Assembly (NCBI GenBank): GCA_029891385.1
Contig: CM057230.1
Coordinates: 49,703,414 to 49,767,413, forward strand
DNA: 64,000 bases
Reading direction: 5' to 3'
Source: Erythroxylum novogranatense
Lineage: Eukaryota; Streptophyta; Magnoliopsida; Malpighiales; Erythroxylaceae
How positions within the stretch are numbered: position 1 is the first letter of the stretch; each line of letters opens with the position of its first letter. Positions 12,640-24,003 of the stretch are shown here, in pieces. The position numbers were made by a program, and so were the translations under genes. The notes under the pieces were generated by a model that saw only the letters and a list, made by a program, of their open reading frames with translations, did not search any database and was not told the origin of the DNA.

Positions 12640-13420
12640 ATAATAAATCGAGAGAGTAAATCAACTAATAAGCATCCATATGTTTGTTTAAGGATATCTA
12701 TACCTTAATCTATAAGATCGACTACTTCCTTCGTGAGAAAAAACATAACATATGTTAATCTTTTATGTTCTATCAATGTCGAGTCTTGATAGAATAATGA
12801 TTAGAAACAATTTAGAAATAATATATAAATGCAATGTGAATCTCATGATTATGATCTCATCATAATTTCATTTGCAATATATATTTGTCTCGTAGACTTT
12901 ATCATATACATCTGAATATGTACAAGATAAAGAATGTTTTTAAATTATTTTGTCACTAAAATACAACCAACCGATTGACTGTAGGGCATATATTAACAGA
13001 TAATCAGATATAGGATTGTCATCATTAAGGGAGATATTTTGCAAAGTATCAGTTGAGTTTGAAAAATTAGGTTAAAGAAAAAGGAACAAAAAGGGCCTTT
13101 GCCCTTAGCAACAGAAACATAATAAAAGACATTTTCAAAGAAAATCATATGAGGAGATACATGAATACAACATATTGTAGGATTATAGAATCATAAGATA
13201 AGAAACTCTATTGATCAACGCTATATCCTATAAAGACACATAAAGAACCCAGCTTAGGAAATTTTGTTCTTTTATAAACAGAAAGGTGGACGAGACAAAC
13301 AAACACATGCAATTTAGAATAACCAGTAGCTTGTTAACAACATCCAATAAAGGAATTTATCATTAAGGATAGACGATGGGATCTGATTAATAAGATACAC
13401 ATCATCGAGTAATCCTTTAT
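12640..13420 (-). pseudogene. Copia retrotransposon relic (LTR start plus integrase C-terminal region)
   Basis: On the minus strand the sequence at 12999 downward reads TGTTAATATATGCCCTAC, closely resembling the start of the Copia LTR at 38115 (TGTTGGTTTATGCCCTTG). 12640-12999 is therefore probably an LTR piece. Just above it, 13080-13400 reads in mixed frames like the tail of a Copia integrase (FENVFYYVS near 13120), with stops. Reverse transcriptase and RNase H are absent between them, so an internal deletion is inferred. A run of about 18 A follows at 13447. Confidence 0.4.
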
Positions 13421-13914
13421 AAGAGTTCTGTCAGATACTTGTTTAGCAAAAAAAAAAAAAAAAATTCAACACCCTTACTCTCCAACTTTGCTTGCATCAT
13501 GATTCTAATTTCTTAAGGAAAAAGTTCTCTCATGATTTGATCCGTTGTAGGCGAGGTAGAAAGACTTATTATAATGGCCAGTACAACTTAATAATCAATA
13601 ATCAGAGAATCACTGAAATAGAAAATAATAGTCACCAAAAAATGTGAACCACTGCTCTAAGAATTACATAGATACCTTTAAGGATTCAAACTAAAATAAC
13701 ATAAATTATAACCATAAGACAAGATTTTTTTTATTTCCCATACTTAAAAGCCTGAAATGAATGAATAAGATATCTGATAGAGAAACACTAAAAGAATTTT
13801 GACAATAAAATCAAATGAAAAGACATTGTTTAATAAAATCACATTTTGATGACATCCCAATAGAAAGTGGAGTCTAGTTTTTTATAACTTTTTTTTGTAA
13901 AAAGAACAAAATAC
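13421..13914. other. Intergenic, no gene recognised
   Basis: AT-rich sequence with an A homopolymer near 13450. No motif was recognised. Confidence 0.4.
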
Positions 13915-14152
13915 TTAGGCCCTGTTTAGCAATCAACTGATTGCATTAGTTGTTAGCTGATAGTTGATTATATCATCTAATTTGACCAGCATATTGCATT
14001 AGTTATTTATCATTTGGTGTTTGGTAAAATTAGTTGTTTAGTATTGGTTGTTTATGTGTAAAATGACTTATAAGGATATTACTTTAACAAAATAAGGATA
14101 TGAATATTATATATCTTAGTATTTCGTTGAATGTTCTTATAGCAATTTAAAT

Positions 14153-14194
14153 TTATTATTATTATTATTATTATATTATCATTATTGTTATTAT

Positions 14195-14234
<40 letters not shown>

Positions 14235-14235
14235 T

Positions 14236-14266
<31 letters not shown>

Positions 14267-14334
14267 CAACAACAATAATAATAACAACAACAACAATAAT
14301 AAGAATAATAATATCAACAACAATAATAATAATC
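14153..14334. repeat. Compound ATT/AAC/AAT microsatellite
   Basis: Alternating blocks of TTA, about 13 perfect copies of AAC (about 14195-14234), AAT and mixed AAC/AAT triplets. Open frames across it (poly-Ile, poly-Cys) are artefacts. Confidence 0.95.
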
Positions 14335-15548
14335 ATAGTCATAATGATTATGATGATACATCTAAATATAAAATATAATAATAAAATGAAGTTTAATAAC
14401 ACAATTCAAGTAGAACAAAAGAAATGAATATAGGATAAAACAAAATGGTTGCGAGAGAAAATAAAAAAGAGAGAGTTAGGGATAAAACAAAATGGTTGTA
14501 AGTTAAGCTTTGATTCCTTATAATTAACATTTAAATTTATTCATTAATATATGATTAAGAAGTTATGCTTTAATACCTTACTAATTCACATATATCTCTA
14601 AATTTAAAGTATTTTAACAATTTTAAATACGAAAATTGTAATAAATCTTCGTGAATTTATTCTACAATTAATTTTAAAATTCAATTGAAAATTGTCTTTA
14701 ATTGACATCATTAGTTATTACCACATAGTTAAAATCTATGTCTTCATACAGTATCAATTTACTCACAATTTTAATTAAATTTATAACAACTCTTCATACA
14801 TTTAATCACAAATTGATTAAGAATAAGTAATAATACTGTTTTTAATTGATGATCATATTTTAATAGAAGTTATTTTAAAACTTAAAATATTAATTATCAC
14901 AAAATATTTATTTAATTAAATAACTATTAGTGCTTTTTATTCAGTAGTAAATAATATTAGAAAATGATAAATATTAACAAACATAAATTTGTATAACATT
15001 TCATAAACATAAATTTGCAGAGAATTTATATAGAAAGGTTATGATTATATACTAGTCAAAACTATTACACGTAACTATTACATATAACTCTAAATTATCA
15101 ATTTTATAATTATATTCGCATAGTGCAAAGACAAGCCAACAGGTCCCACTCATTGCCGATTTCTTTCAAATCCTTGGAATGTTACATGGTCATCTACAAA
15201 GTGCAAGTAATAGTAATAAGCTTCAATCATTAAGCATCAAATGATCAAATAAAAATCAAACCCAAGGGAACAACCCCTACAAATCATTGTTGGTATACAA
15301 CTCGCAGACTACATAAAAATTAGAACAAAATTTGAAATAGAGAAGGAAATAACATCATACAATAATGTATGTAGGAAACGACGATAAATATGTGTGCACA
15401 TGCATGTAGACGCAAGTACGTGTATGAGATTTTGTGGTGAAGAAGAAAAAGAAAAAAGCAGTTGATTTATACAAGGGAAAAGGAAAGTCTACAACAAGAT
15501 ACCTATAATAAAGAAGTGTTAACATCCACTTCCCCAGGCCGCAAAGCA

Positions 15549-15902
15549 TCAACCCCCTGGGTCAACTATTGAACCAATCCTTACAATTGAAAATAGTAGG
15601 ATAACAATTGCAGTTACAGTTTGCCACATTCTTTGATCCCTTGAATCATCACCTTCAGGTGACTCATATTCAGACTCTTCCAAGGGTTCAATGCCATCTG
15701 AATGCTTTTCACCTTTCTGGCTTTGTACTTTGTCCCCTAAATTGACAAAAAGTTTATTTGTTTCTTCAAGAAGCATTACAAGGCATTCATTCTTGCTCTC
15801 CTTCGCTAATCTCATATAAGCTTCTTGGTCATTAGCCTTTAATGCCTGGAACCTCAGTTTCTCTACAAGAGTGACACGCTGCGCTTGCCTTCCATGCCAT
15901 GC
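15549..15902 (-). pseudogene. SNF2 chromatin-remodeller (CHR12/CHR23, MINU-type) gene fragment, HSA-region exon
   Basis: Reading downward from a plausible acceptor (TTGATAG then GCATGG at 15902), the frame gives AWHGRQAQRVTLVEKL, QALKANDQEAYMRLAKESKN, LLEETNKLFVNLG and GIEPLEESE. This matches the region just before the helicase domain of plant CHR12/CHR23 (MINU1/2) ATPases, which act in SWI/SNF-type remodelling complexes in the nucleus. After SPEGDDSRD the similarity ends. A new tail, QRMWQTVTAIVILLFSIVRI, follows and stops at 15549; it is hydrophobic and looks like a membrane anchor, not like MINU. The helicase domains are absent. With the companion exon at 16270-16430 and the transposon ends around it, this is best read as a captured, decayed fragment. 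Confidence 0.75.
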
Positions 15903-16269
15903 CTATCAAAATACAGAATAAGCACATTGAGTTCATAAAGTTCAAGTAAGCACTTGGTTTGTAGGTCCTCACCCCTTGTTGAAGGCAGTTATAAGACACA
16001 GAATAAGCACATTAATAATAATATCCTTTGCATAGATAGTATATAAAAGAGGAAAGAATAATCAACAAACAGAAACAAATTATTGTTAAATGATTTCAAA
16101 GACTATTTACACAAATCAAAGCATTAGTACTATTATCACCAAATCATATGGGAATCTCAGCAATTAACAGATAGCAAAGTTGGTTAATAAGCAAATAAAG
16201 AAAATTAATAGACATCTTGTGAAATAATTTATTATCAAACAGCATAGAATTCAAAGTACATGCTCACTA

Positions 16270-16430
16270 CAAAGGAGACAAACCTTCAAGTTCATTCAAA
16301 CGATGCTGAACAGAACTTTGGTATCTATTTTCCCTCAATTCTCCCAATAAAGCACCTGTCATGCACTTGGCCCTTTGCTTTTATAATACATTCTCAAAGT
16401 CACCCATCAGGTCTCCTTTAAAGGACAACT
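16270..16430 (-). pseudogene. Upstream exon piece of the same MINU-type remodeller fragment
   Basis: The minus-strand frame reads PELSFKGDLMGDFENVL, a TAA stop, then KQRAKCMTGALLGELRENRY and QSSVQHRLNELEG. Plant MINU proteins have the same order (DLM..FE..L.KQR and ELRENR.QS..QHRLNELE), about 110 residues before the AWHGRQ segment. The intervening exons are missing; 370 bp of non-matching sequence separate the two pieces. The in-frame stop and the missing exons show that it is not functional. Intron-like sequence between the two pieces indicates capture from genomic DNA and not from a spliced transcript. Confidence 0.7.
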
Positions 16431-17398
16431 CAGGAATTTAAAATCTAGCCCAAAGGATGACAAATCGATTCTAAAATTACACTTTCATATCACTTTCCAA
16501 CTGCTACTGCAACATGAATCAAAGCCCCTGTCAGCCCTCAATCCACACATGAAGGAAAGCAAATCAACTAGAGTATAAGTTTATATATAGTTTCTAACTG
16601 CTAAAGTGAGCTATATTAAGAACAATCTCACTAAATATATTAGAATATTTGTATTCTAAGAGCTATATTAGAATACTAGCCACCAATTCAAAGAGCCATA
16701 ATCTTCAGGGAGATGAATGAGATCATCCCATGAGCATCATGAAAAAAGCATAAACAATGACAACGAGAAAAAGAAAGATTCCCAAATACCCAATTTTACC
16801 AGACGAGGTAACCTAGAAGAATTAACTTCCAAACACATAACTAAAAAACGACATCTTTAATTCACACTCAACAGCAAAACTCCCTAAGATCAAAACAAGC
16901 ATAGGTCGTGCTTGCTATACCATAAAACCCCAAATTTGAAACTCAACCCCCGCGACAAACATCCCTTTAAACAAAATCCACAGAAAATAATAAGAAGACT
17001 AAAAGGGTATCACGAGAACACCCACAATGATAATGCATCCTTACTCGAACGATTTAATCGTGTCTCATCACAACATGGAAGGCAACTTTGAATCATTCAT
17101 CCGAAACAGCAATCCTTAACAATCCCAATAAAAAGTAAAGAATCTAGAGAAAATGATAAAAATGAGACTGTAATAAAGAGGACAAAATTGACATCGGAAA
17201 AAAATAATTTAGCTGTTTGATGAAAATCGTACTGCATAGGAGCGTTTTTATTTTTGGCGATCAGCGGCTCTCCAAACAACTTTCATAGGTGTTTGAAGAG
17301 TTAAACAGTTGAAGCACTACCAATCAACTAAAACCAAACGAGGCCTTATTATGGTTGATTAGAGTAAGCAAATGATAAGAAAGAAAAGTATTTCCTCC

Positions 17399-17418
17399 AA
17401 AAAAAAAAAAAAAAAAAA
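17399..17418. repeat. A homopolymer
   Basis: A run of about 18 A bases in the short gap between the Pack-type element and the Copia element. It has no visible partner such as a LINE or SINE body. Confidence 0.8.
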
Positions 17419-17473
17419 GTAAAGTAAAAATATTGGGATGCCTAATTACTAATTAGAATGAAAATGACAATGT

Positions 17474-17731
17474 TGTTATAAAACCGAAACTAAAATTTAA
17501 GAATATTTAGGAGAGAAGAATTCTTCTTACAAAAATGATGTATCCTTACATCAAGTTAACCCTTCTATTTATAGTACAAAATTTCTAATAAAATACTATC
17601 ATGATAATAGGTACAATAACTATTAAGTGGTGCGTTTGGTGCACTAACATTTAAGTGGTGCATTTAGTGCATTAACAATTAAGTGGTGTATTAACAATTA
17701 GTGACACCATATTATTTCTATCTTTATAACA
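17474..17731 (-). repeat. Copia 3' LTR
   Basis: 258 bp, TGTTATA...ATAACA. It is closely similar to the 5' LTR at 23381, with scattered substitutions and small indels. The repeated phrase AAGTGGTGCRTTTRGTGC occurs in both LTRs. Confidence 0.95.
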
Positions 17732-17799
17732 CTCCTTTGGTGTGCTATATAATTATTTTTATCCGCCTTGATATGCATTTGGTGTTGCCGTTAAAAACC

Positions 17800-18706
17800 T
17801 TATCGGGAAAAACCTAGTAGGATAAAAACCATGATAAGGAAAAAAAGTCTGCTAGCGTAAGCTCCTTATTTAACATGAACGAGCTCTTTCTCATAAATTT
17901 CTTAGATATCGCATTCCAATCTCGTGGACATGCTTCGAAAGGTATAGTAGGAAGTGCTTTGTGAAAAAAATCTGTGATATTTTAACGATTGAATATCTTG
18001 AATGTTGATTTCTTTCTCTTTTCGAGATCTTGGGTGAATTGAAAAAATTTCGGAGGATATGTTTGGTTCTATCACTTTGATATAACCTCCTTTATTTAAG
18101 CGATACATCTGCATTGTCTTCATATATAATTGTTGGTTCTTTGTTGGTCGATAAGCCACAAGTTGTTAAAATGTAGTGCGTTATTGACCTTAACCATACA
18201 CATTCTCGAACTTGCTTCATGAAGTCTGATGATTTCAAAGGCGTGATTTGAAGAAGTAGCAACAGTGTTTGTTTACGTGAGCGCCAAGAAATTGCAGTGC
18301 CTCCATACGTAAATACATAACCAGTTTAGGATCTGGCTTTATGCGGATCTGATAAGTAACCTACATCTGCATAACCAACCAAAGCTTGTTTTGCATTTTT
18401 AGCGTAAAATAATCCCAAATCAATTGTACCTCGAAGATAATGAAATAGATGTTTAATTCCATTCCAGTGCCTTTTCGTAGGAGATGAGCTAAATCTTGCT
18501 AGTAGATTAACAGCAAAAGCTATATCAGGTCTAGTACAATTAGCAAGATACATGAGAGCTCCTATCACACTCAAATATGGCGTTTCAGAATCAAAAACTT
18601 CTTCGTTTTCTTTGCAAGGGTGAAATGGATTCTTCTCAACATTAAGCGATCTACCAACCATTGGTGTACTTAACGGAGTTGCTTTATCCATATTGAAACG
18701 CCTCAA
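17800..18706 (-). pseudogene. Copia RNase H and end of reverse transcriptase
   Basis: The minus-strand frame from 18706 to 18326 includes MRRFNMDKATPLSTPMVGRS, PYLSVIGALMYLANCTRPDI and SSSPTKRHWNGIKHLFHYLR, typical of the reverse transcriptase-RNase H connection of Copia. YADVGYLSDPHKARS is the RNase H start; other copies have YADAGYLSDPHKARS, so the first catalytic Asp is kept. Downstream to about 17800 the RNase H region continues in broken frames. Confidence 0.85.
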
Positions 18707-20241
18707 TACCTTTTACGTATATATCGATTGATGCAAAATATTCCGCTTGTACATGCTCAATTTGCGACCAAGACAATATATAGTTTTCCAAGATCTTTCA
18801 TTTTAAATTCCTTTTTAAGTATACCACTATTTCTTGGATTTCTTTAAGCGATACAATGATATTCAAATCGTCAACATAGGCGGCGATAATCATATATCCG
18901 GATGTTGTTTTCTTTATAAAAACAAGGGCAAATAGGACTATTTACATATCATTTCTTTGATAGATACTCGCTTGAAATCAATTGTACACGCGTCCGTCCA
19001 TTGCTTTAGTCCATATAAGGATCTTTGCAATTTGATCGAATACTTTTCCTTTGGTTGTGATTTTAATCTGCAGGCATTTGAATCCTTCGGATTTTCATGT
19101 AAATATCACTATCAGTGATCCGTCTAAGTAAGTCGTAATAACATCCATAAGACGCATTTCCGGTTCTAAAGATCTGTTAGTGAGTAAATATCTAAACGTA
19201 ATTGTATTCATAACAGAGAGTATGTTTGTTAATAGTCAATTCCGGGTCTTTGAGAAAACCTTGTCAACAAGTCGAGCTTTATCTCACAATCTCATTTTTC
19301 TCATTTCGTTTTCGAACAAAACTCATTTGTCACCTACAGAGCTTTACACTTTGGGGTATAAGGACAATAGGTCCAAACACATTACGCTTGTTCAGAGAAT
19401 TTAATTCAGCTTCAATAGCATCTTTCCATTGAACCCAATCATGTCTATTTTGACATTCAATGATAGATCTTGGTTCGGGATCTTCATTTTCATTGATGAT
19501 ATCATATGCTATAGCATAAGAAAATATTTCATCAATCTCTTTCATATCATTCCGGTTCCATAATTTTTGTGTGTGAATATAATTAATTGCGATTTCTTGA
19601 TTAATGTCAGTTTGTGTCTCTTCTGGGACACTATCCTCATCTTGTGTTTCTAAATAAACACTTTTATCTATCTTGGGGTTATTAATCACATTTGCTCCTT
19701 TTCTTTTTCGAGGATTTTTATCTTTAGAACCGATTGGTCTACCACGCTTCATACGTGTCGTAGATTCATGATTGACCATGTTCTCAAATTGTCCTTTTGG
19801 GATTTCAATCCGAGTAGGAGTATTTACAGCTGGTATAAATGATTTAGTCACTCTTTTTGTATCTGTAAAAGCATCTGGTAATTGATTTGCAATTATTTGC
19901 AAATGCATAATTCTTTGCACTTCTGTTTCACATTGTTTTGTGCGTTGATCAAGATACAATAATGATGGTTCGCACCATGTAATTTCTTTCATAAGTTGTT
20001 TATTATCTCCCCCTAATGTCGGGAAAGTATTTTCATCAAAATGACAATCAATAAAACGTCTTTGTAAACACATCACTGTTTGAGGTTCAAGATATCTAAT
20101 AATAGATGTACTTTCATAGCCGACATATATCCCCAATCTTCTTTGAGGTCCCATTTTACTACGTTGTGGTGGTGCAATAGGCACGTATCTTGCATGACCA
20201 AAATTCTCAAATGGAGATATTTGGTTCTTGATCAAATGCAA
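18707..20241 (-). pseudogene. Copia integrase C-terminus and reverse transcriptase
   Basis: An uninterrupted minus-strand frame of about 300 codons (20241-19330) carries the integrase tail (YVPIAPPQRSKMGPQRRLGI, YVGYES, RYLEPQ), a Lys/Arg-rich linker (RKRKGA) and the start of the reverse transcriptase (WKDAIEAELNSLNKR). It is then broken. Downstream the catalytic YVDD survives at 18867-18878, but frameshifts separate it from the rest. Confidence 0.85.
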
Positions 20242-20347
20242 GTTGTAGTGGGAGTAGTTATGATATGCACTTGGTGGGATCGAATTAATGCCTCAAAGAT
20301 GTAAAGCGCATGACCCCATACGAAAATTGGAAGCTTTGTTCTCATCA

Positions 20348-20857
20348 TCAATGGTCTAGCAATAAGTCAAGGCGTTTAATTAAAGATTCAACTAAATCAT
20401 TTTGAGTATGCACATGAGCAGCAGGATGCTCGACCATAATCCCGATTGACATACAATAGTCATTGAAAGTTTGGGATGTGAATTCACTAGCATTATCGAG
20501 TCTGACTTTCTTTATTGTATAGTCAGGAAATTGTGCTCGTAATTTAATAATTTGTGCAAGAAATCTTGCAAATGCCATATTACGAGTTGATAGTAGACAA
20601 ACGTGAGACCATCTGCTGGAGGTATCTATCAATACCATAAAATATCGAAATGGTCCACATGGTGGATGAATTGGTCCACATATATCACCTTGAATACGTT
20701 CAAGAAAAGCAAGTGATTCCAATTTTATTTTAGCTGGTGATGACCTTATGATCAGTTTTTCAAGAGAACAAGATGTACATGGACTCTTATTTATTTGAGT
20801 AATCATTTTATTACTCAATGGATGTCCATGTGTATTCTCAATTATTTTTTGCATCAT
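20348..20857 (-). pseudogene. Copia integrase core domain
   Basis: The D-D-E core is visible: IQGDICGPIHPPCGPFRYFM with the first Asp, VRLDNASEFTS with the second, and HTQNDLVESLIKRL with the Glu. Upstream CTSCSLEKL is the end of the zinc-binding HHCC region. The frame stops at 20348, shortly after the Glu. Integrase would join element cDNA to host DNA; here the polyprotein is interrupted on both sides. Confidence 0.9.
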
Positions 20858-20863
20858 TGTTGA

Positions 20864-21358
20864 TCATGGATGACCCAGACGATCATGCCAAATAGATATC
20901 ATTGAAGGATCAATGTGTTTTGCTTTCACTACCATATTAGATTCCATCACATTTATATATGTATAATGCAATCTAGTAGGGAGCATTGGTAGTTTTTCCA
21001 AAATGTTTATCTTTCCTGATTTACAGGTTGTAAGATACATATATTTCAGATTTCCCTCAGTTACAGACTGAGTATCATATTTATGAGAATATGTATCATT
21101 AAAACTCAACAAATTTCTTTTAGACTTTGACGCAAATAAGACATCATGTATTGAGAACTTTGTGCCACTTGGTAATGTGAAATTTGCTTTGTCAATTCCT
21201 TCAATCAAGTCTGCAGGACCTGATATTGTGTTCACAATTGTTTTTGTTGGTTTTAATTCTGAAAAGAACCTCTTATCTTTCAGGATAGTGTGCGTTGTGC
21301 CACTATCTGGTATGCATAAATTATCATTATTTTCCGCTCCTCTTTCAGAACGATCCAT
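20864..21358 (-). pseudogene. Copia protease and GAG-pre-integrase region
   Basis: CIPDSGTTHTIL holds the aspartic protease D-S-G triad. The frame then runs through FTLPSGTKFSIHDVLFAS to ISIWHDRLGHP, the first His pair of the GAG-pre-integrase/integrase zinc site. A stop follows where the next residue would be, separating it from the integrase core. Confidence 0.85.
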
Positions 21359-21484
21359 ATCAAAACTTCACATAAAAATAAATAATCTAATGAGAAAATT
21401 GCGTAAGAGCTTTAATAAAGAGAAAAATATATTATTTTAACTACAACAACAAGCATAAGAATACACAACACAAGCATAAGTATT

Positions 21485-22572
21485 TTATTTTAAGCTATTG
21501 CCACCAACAATGTCCTGATCCACAAAATCATCAGTAAAATTCGAAGCATTCAGATATGTAGAGTCATCTGAAGGATTATGATTCTCAATGAAATCAAAAT
21601 CAAAAGCACCAAGGTCAGTTGAATCACCTAAAGAGCGTTGTTCAGTAAAATTCACTTCCTTTTCTTTCCTTTTTAAGGATGCTTTGTATAACTGACATAG
21701 ATGTTCAGGAACTCGACAAACTTTAGCCCAATGTCCTTTTGTACCACATCTAAGGCAAGAATCTCCTGAAGTGTTATAAGAACTTCCATGAGCATCATTA
21801 ATATGGTGCTTGTTATTGTGGTGACTCGTATTTCTTTGAAAGGAGTTATATGGATAACTTCCTCGGCCACGTCCACGACCACGAATGTAGTTACGACCGT
21901 GGCCACGACCATGACCGCGACCACGACTAGGCCCGTGATGATGTTTTCTTTCATTGTCATTTCGAATTGCAATATTCGCTTCTGGAAATGCTGTCGCGCC
22001 AGTAGGGCGTGATTAATGATTTTTCATCAAAAGTTCATTATTCTTCTCGGCTACAAGGAGGCATGAAATCAGGTTAGAGTATTTTTTAAATCCACGCACT
22101 CGATATTGTTGTTACAATGTTACATTTGATGCGTGGAAGGTAGAGTATGTTTTTTCTAACATATCTTCCTCAGTGATTGTTTGCCCACAAAATTTTAGTT
22201 GTGAGACAATTCTAAACATAGCTGAGTTATACTCATTGATCTTTTTAAAATCTTGGAAGCATAAAGCGCTCCATTCATCACGAGAAGCCGGAAGTAAAAC
22301 TTCCTTTTGATGGTCATATCTTTCTTGTAAATTTTTCCATAAATGACTTGGATCTTTAATTGTGAGGTATTTTATTTTTAATCCCTCATCAAGATGACGA
22401 CGAATGAAGATCATCGCTTTGGCTTTATTTCGTTTTGTTGTTGTATTATTTTCTTTAATGGTATCTACAAGATCCATTGATTCAAGATGCATTTCAACAT
22501 CAATCACCACGGTATATAATTATGGCCCGCAACATCAAGAGCAGCGAACTCAATTTTGGCAAGATTAGACAT
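21485..22572 (-). pseudogene. Copia gag with RGG-rich linker and zinc knuckle
   Basis: The probable start is the ATG at 22572 (MSNLAKIEFAALDVAG). A one-base frameshift after NYIPW shifts to the frame that carries the UBN2-type gag core (MHLESMDLVDTIKE, LWKNLQERYDHQKEVLLP, RDEWSALCFQDFKKINEYN). A Gly/Arg-rich stretch (RGRGHGRGHGR, about 21950-21850) and a CCHC zinc knuckle (CLRCGTKGHWAKVC, about 21757-21716) follow in other frames. Confidence 0.85.
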
Positions 22573-23380
22573 GTTGACAACTATTATACAATAGAGAGAA
22601 ATAATTAATACAGTTATTCAAATAGATATTACATTAAATAAATCACATGCCATGCTCAAATGCTATGCCAATAAGCAACAAATGGATCATACAAAATGCT
22701 ATTACTAAGAGAAAAAAATTGCGATCTGAATCATTTAGCTCTACACTAAGAATGAAACAAAGATACATAATGACAATAATTATACAAAAATATAATGTAG
22801 CGGACAACATTTGAATTATATTTTGAGGTAAGAAATAATGTGTAGGGATGAAGTAAATTATGTAGAAGTGGTATCTATTTATAGAAAAAATGAATCATTT
22901 TCATTTTATTTTATTTTTATTTTTACCGTTAACTAGCCGTTATTTTTTTACCGTTAACTAGCCGTTATAATATATATTATTTAATTATTTATTTAAAACA
23001 CATAATTGATAATAAGATATATGTAGTAAAATTAATTAGAGTATAATAAATTTAATAGTCTTGAATATATTTTATTTATTTATTTTGTAATTGCGATGTA
23101 TACTATATAATAACTTAAGTATTTAGAGGTGGTATTACCTTTTCATTATTTAAAGAGAAGGTAAAACTTTATGGAAGGTATAGAGAGTCGTATATTTTTT
23201 AATAATATCATAAGTATAATTAATATAGATAAATGGAAAAATAAATGGAAGAACTTACGTTTGTTTGATGTACGTAACCGGAAGAACCTTACGTTTATTT
23301 GATGTCGTAAACCAAGAACCTTATGATTCTTAAAGTTGATAAAGTAGAATTGTAGACATTGAAACTTCGTCTTGATAATA

Positions 23381-23635
23381 TGTTATAAAACCGAAACTAA
23401 AATTTAAGAATATTTGGGAGAGAATTCTTCTTATAAAAATGGTGTATCCTTAAATCAAGTTAACCTTCTATTTATAGTCAAAATTTCAATAAAATACTAT
23501 AATGATAATAGATACACTAACTATTAAGTGGTGCATTTGGTGCACTAACACTTAAGTGGTGCATTTAGTACATTAACAATTAAGTGGTGTATTAACAATT
23601 AGTGACACTCCATATTATTTTTATCTTTTATAACA
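23381..23635 (-). repeat. Copia 5' LTR
   Basis: 255 bp, TGTTATAAAACC...TATAACA, followed on its outer side by the AATGT target duplication. Immediately inside it the minus strand reads TATTATCAAGACG, which may be a decayed or tRNA-internal primer-binding site. Confidence 0.95.
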
Positions 23636-23640
23636 AATGT

Positions 23641-24003
23641 CTCATTTTTTTTCCAATTTTAGAATTTCGTCAATGTTAAATATTAGAATGTATATAAATA
23701 TTATAAATTTAAAACCACTGAAAAGTTTGTGGCACGTGACCTACACGATCGGTGGAGATCCATCTGGGCCACGTCAACAATAGATAAGCATCAAGGAATT
23801 ACTTTCTGACACGCAAGGACGTGAGCAGAAGCGTTCCAAACAAACAAATCCCATAGCAAGGAAACATGGAAAGCATCGGAACCAGTACCCACAAATAACC
23901 TTCGCTTTACATATTTTTCTCTTTCTTTAAAAACAAATAATAAATCGGCGGTCGGTTAATATGTAGCTGAAAAGACGAGAAAATTGAAGAAAGAGCAACG
24001 AAG
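23641..24003 (+). promoter_or_regulatory. Upstream region of the hydrolase gene
   Basis: 363 bp between the Copia target duplication and the start codon, holding any promoter left by the insertion. TTTCTCTTTCTTTAAAAACA near 23924 is a pyrimidine-rich, TATA-poor stretch, common just upstream of plant start sites. No defined box can be assigned. The Copia insertion lies very near the gene and may have displaced distal promoter sequence. Confidence 0.35.

Larger units (their letters stand above)
13918..17345. mobile_element. PIF/Harbinger-like element carrying a host-gene fragment (Pack-type)
   Basis: The left end reads GGCCCTGTTTAGCAATCAAC. The right end, on the opposite strand, reads GGCCTCGTTTGGTTTTAGTT. 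The two are imperfect terminal inverted repeats sharing GGCC, GTTT and a TGATTG block. Both ends are flanked by TTA (13915-13917 and 17346-17348), the 3-bp TWA target duplication typical of PIF/Harbinger and Tourist elements. No transposase is visible. The interior holds a trinucleotide repeat tract and a broken piece of a chromatin-remodeller gene (15549-16430, minus). Size is 3.4 kb. The boundary call rests on the inverted ends and TTA; an alternative is two unrelated miniature elements flanking the fragment. Confidence 0.6.
17474..23635 (-). mobile_element. Complete Ty1/copia retrotransposon, minus strand, inactivated
   Basis: The two LTRs (17474-17731 and 23381-23635) both run TGTTATAAAACCG...TTATAACA. 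They are flanked by a perfect 5-bp target duplication AATGT (17469-17473 and 23636-23640), so both ends are intact. Read on the minus strand, the order is gag (22572), zinc knuckle, protease, GAG-pre-integrase, integrase, reverse transcriptase and RNase H, which defines Copia. ACCAAAGGAG just inside the 3' LTR is the polypurine tract. Frameshifts and stops in gag, between protease and integrase, and in reverse transcriptase show it cannot be autonomous now. Its 6.2-kb length is somewhat longer than a typical compact Copia. Confidence 0.95.

Noticed and set aside
14079..14402. Open frame rich in Ile, Val and Cys resembling membrane segments
   Set aside because: It is produced by ATT/AAC trinucleotide repeats, not a protein.
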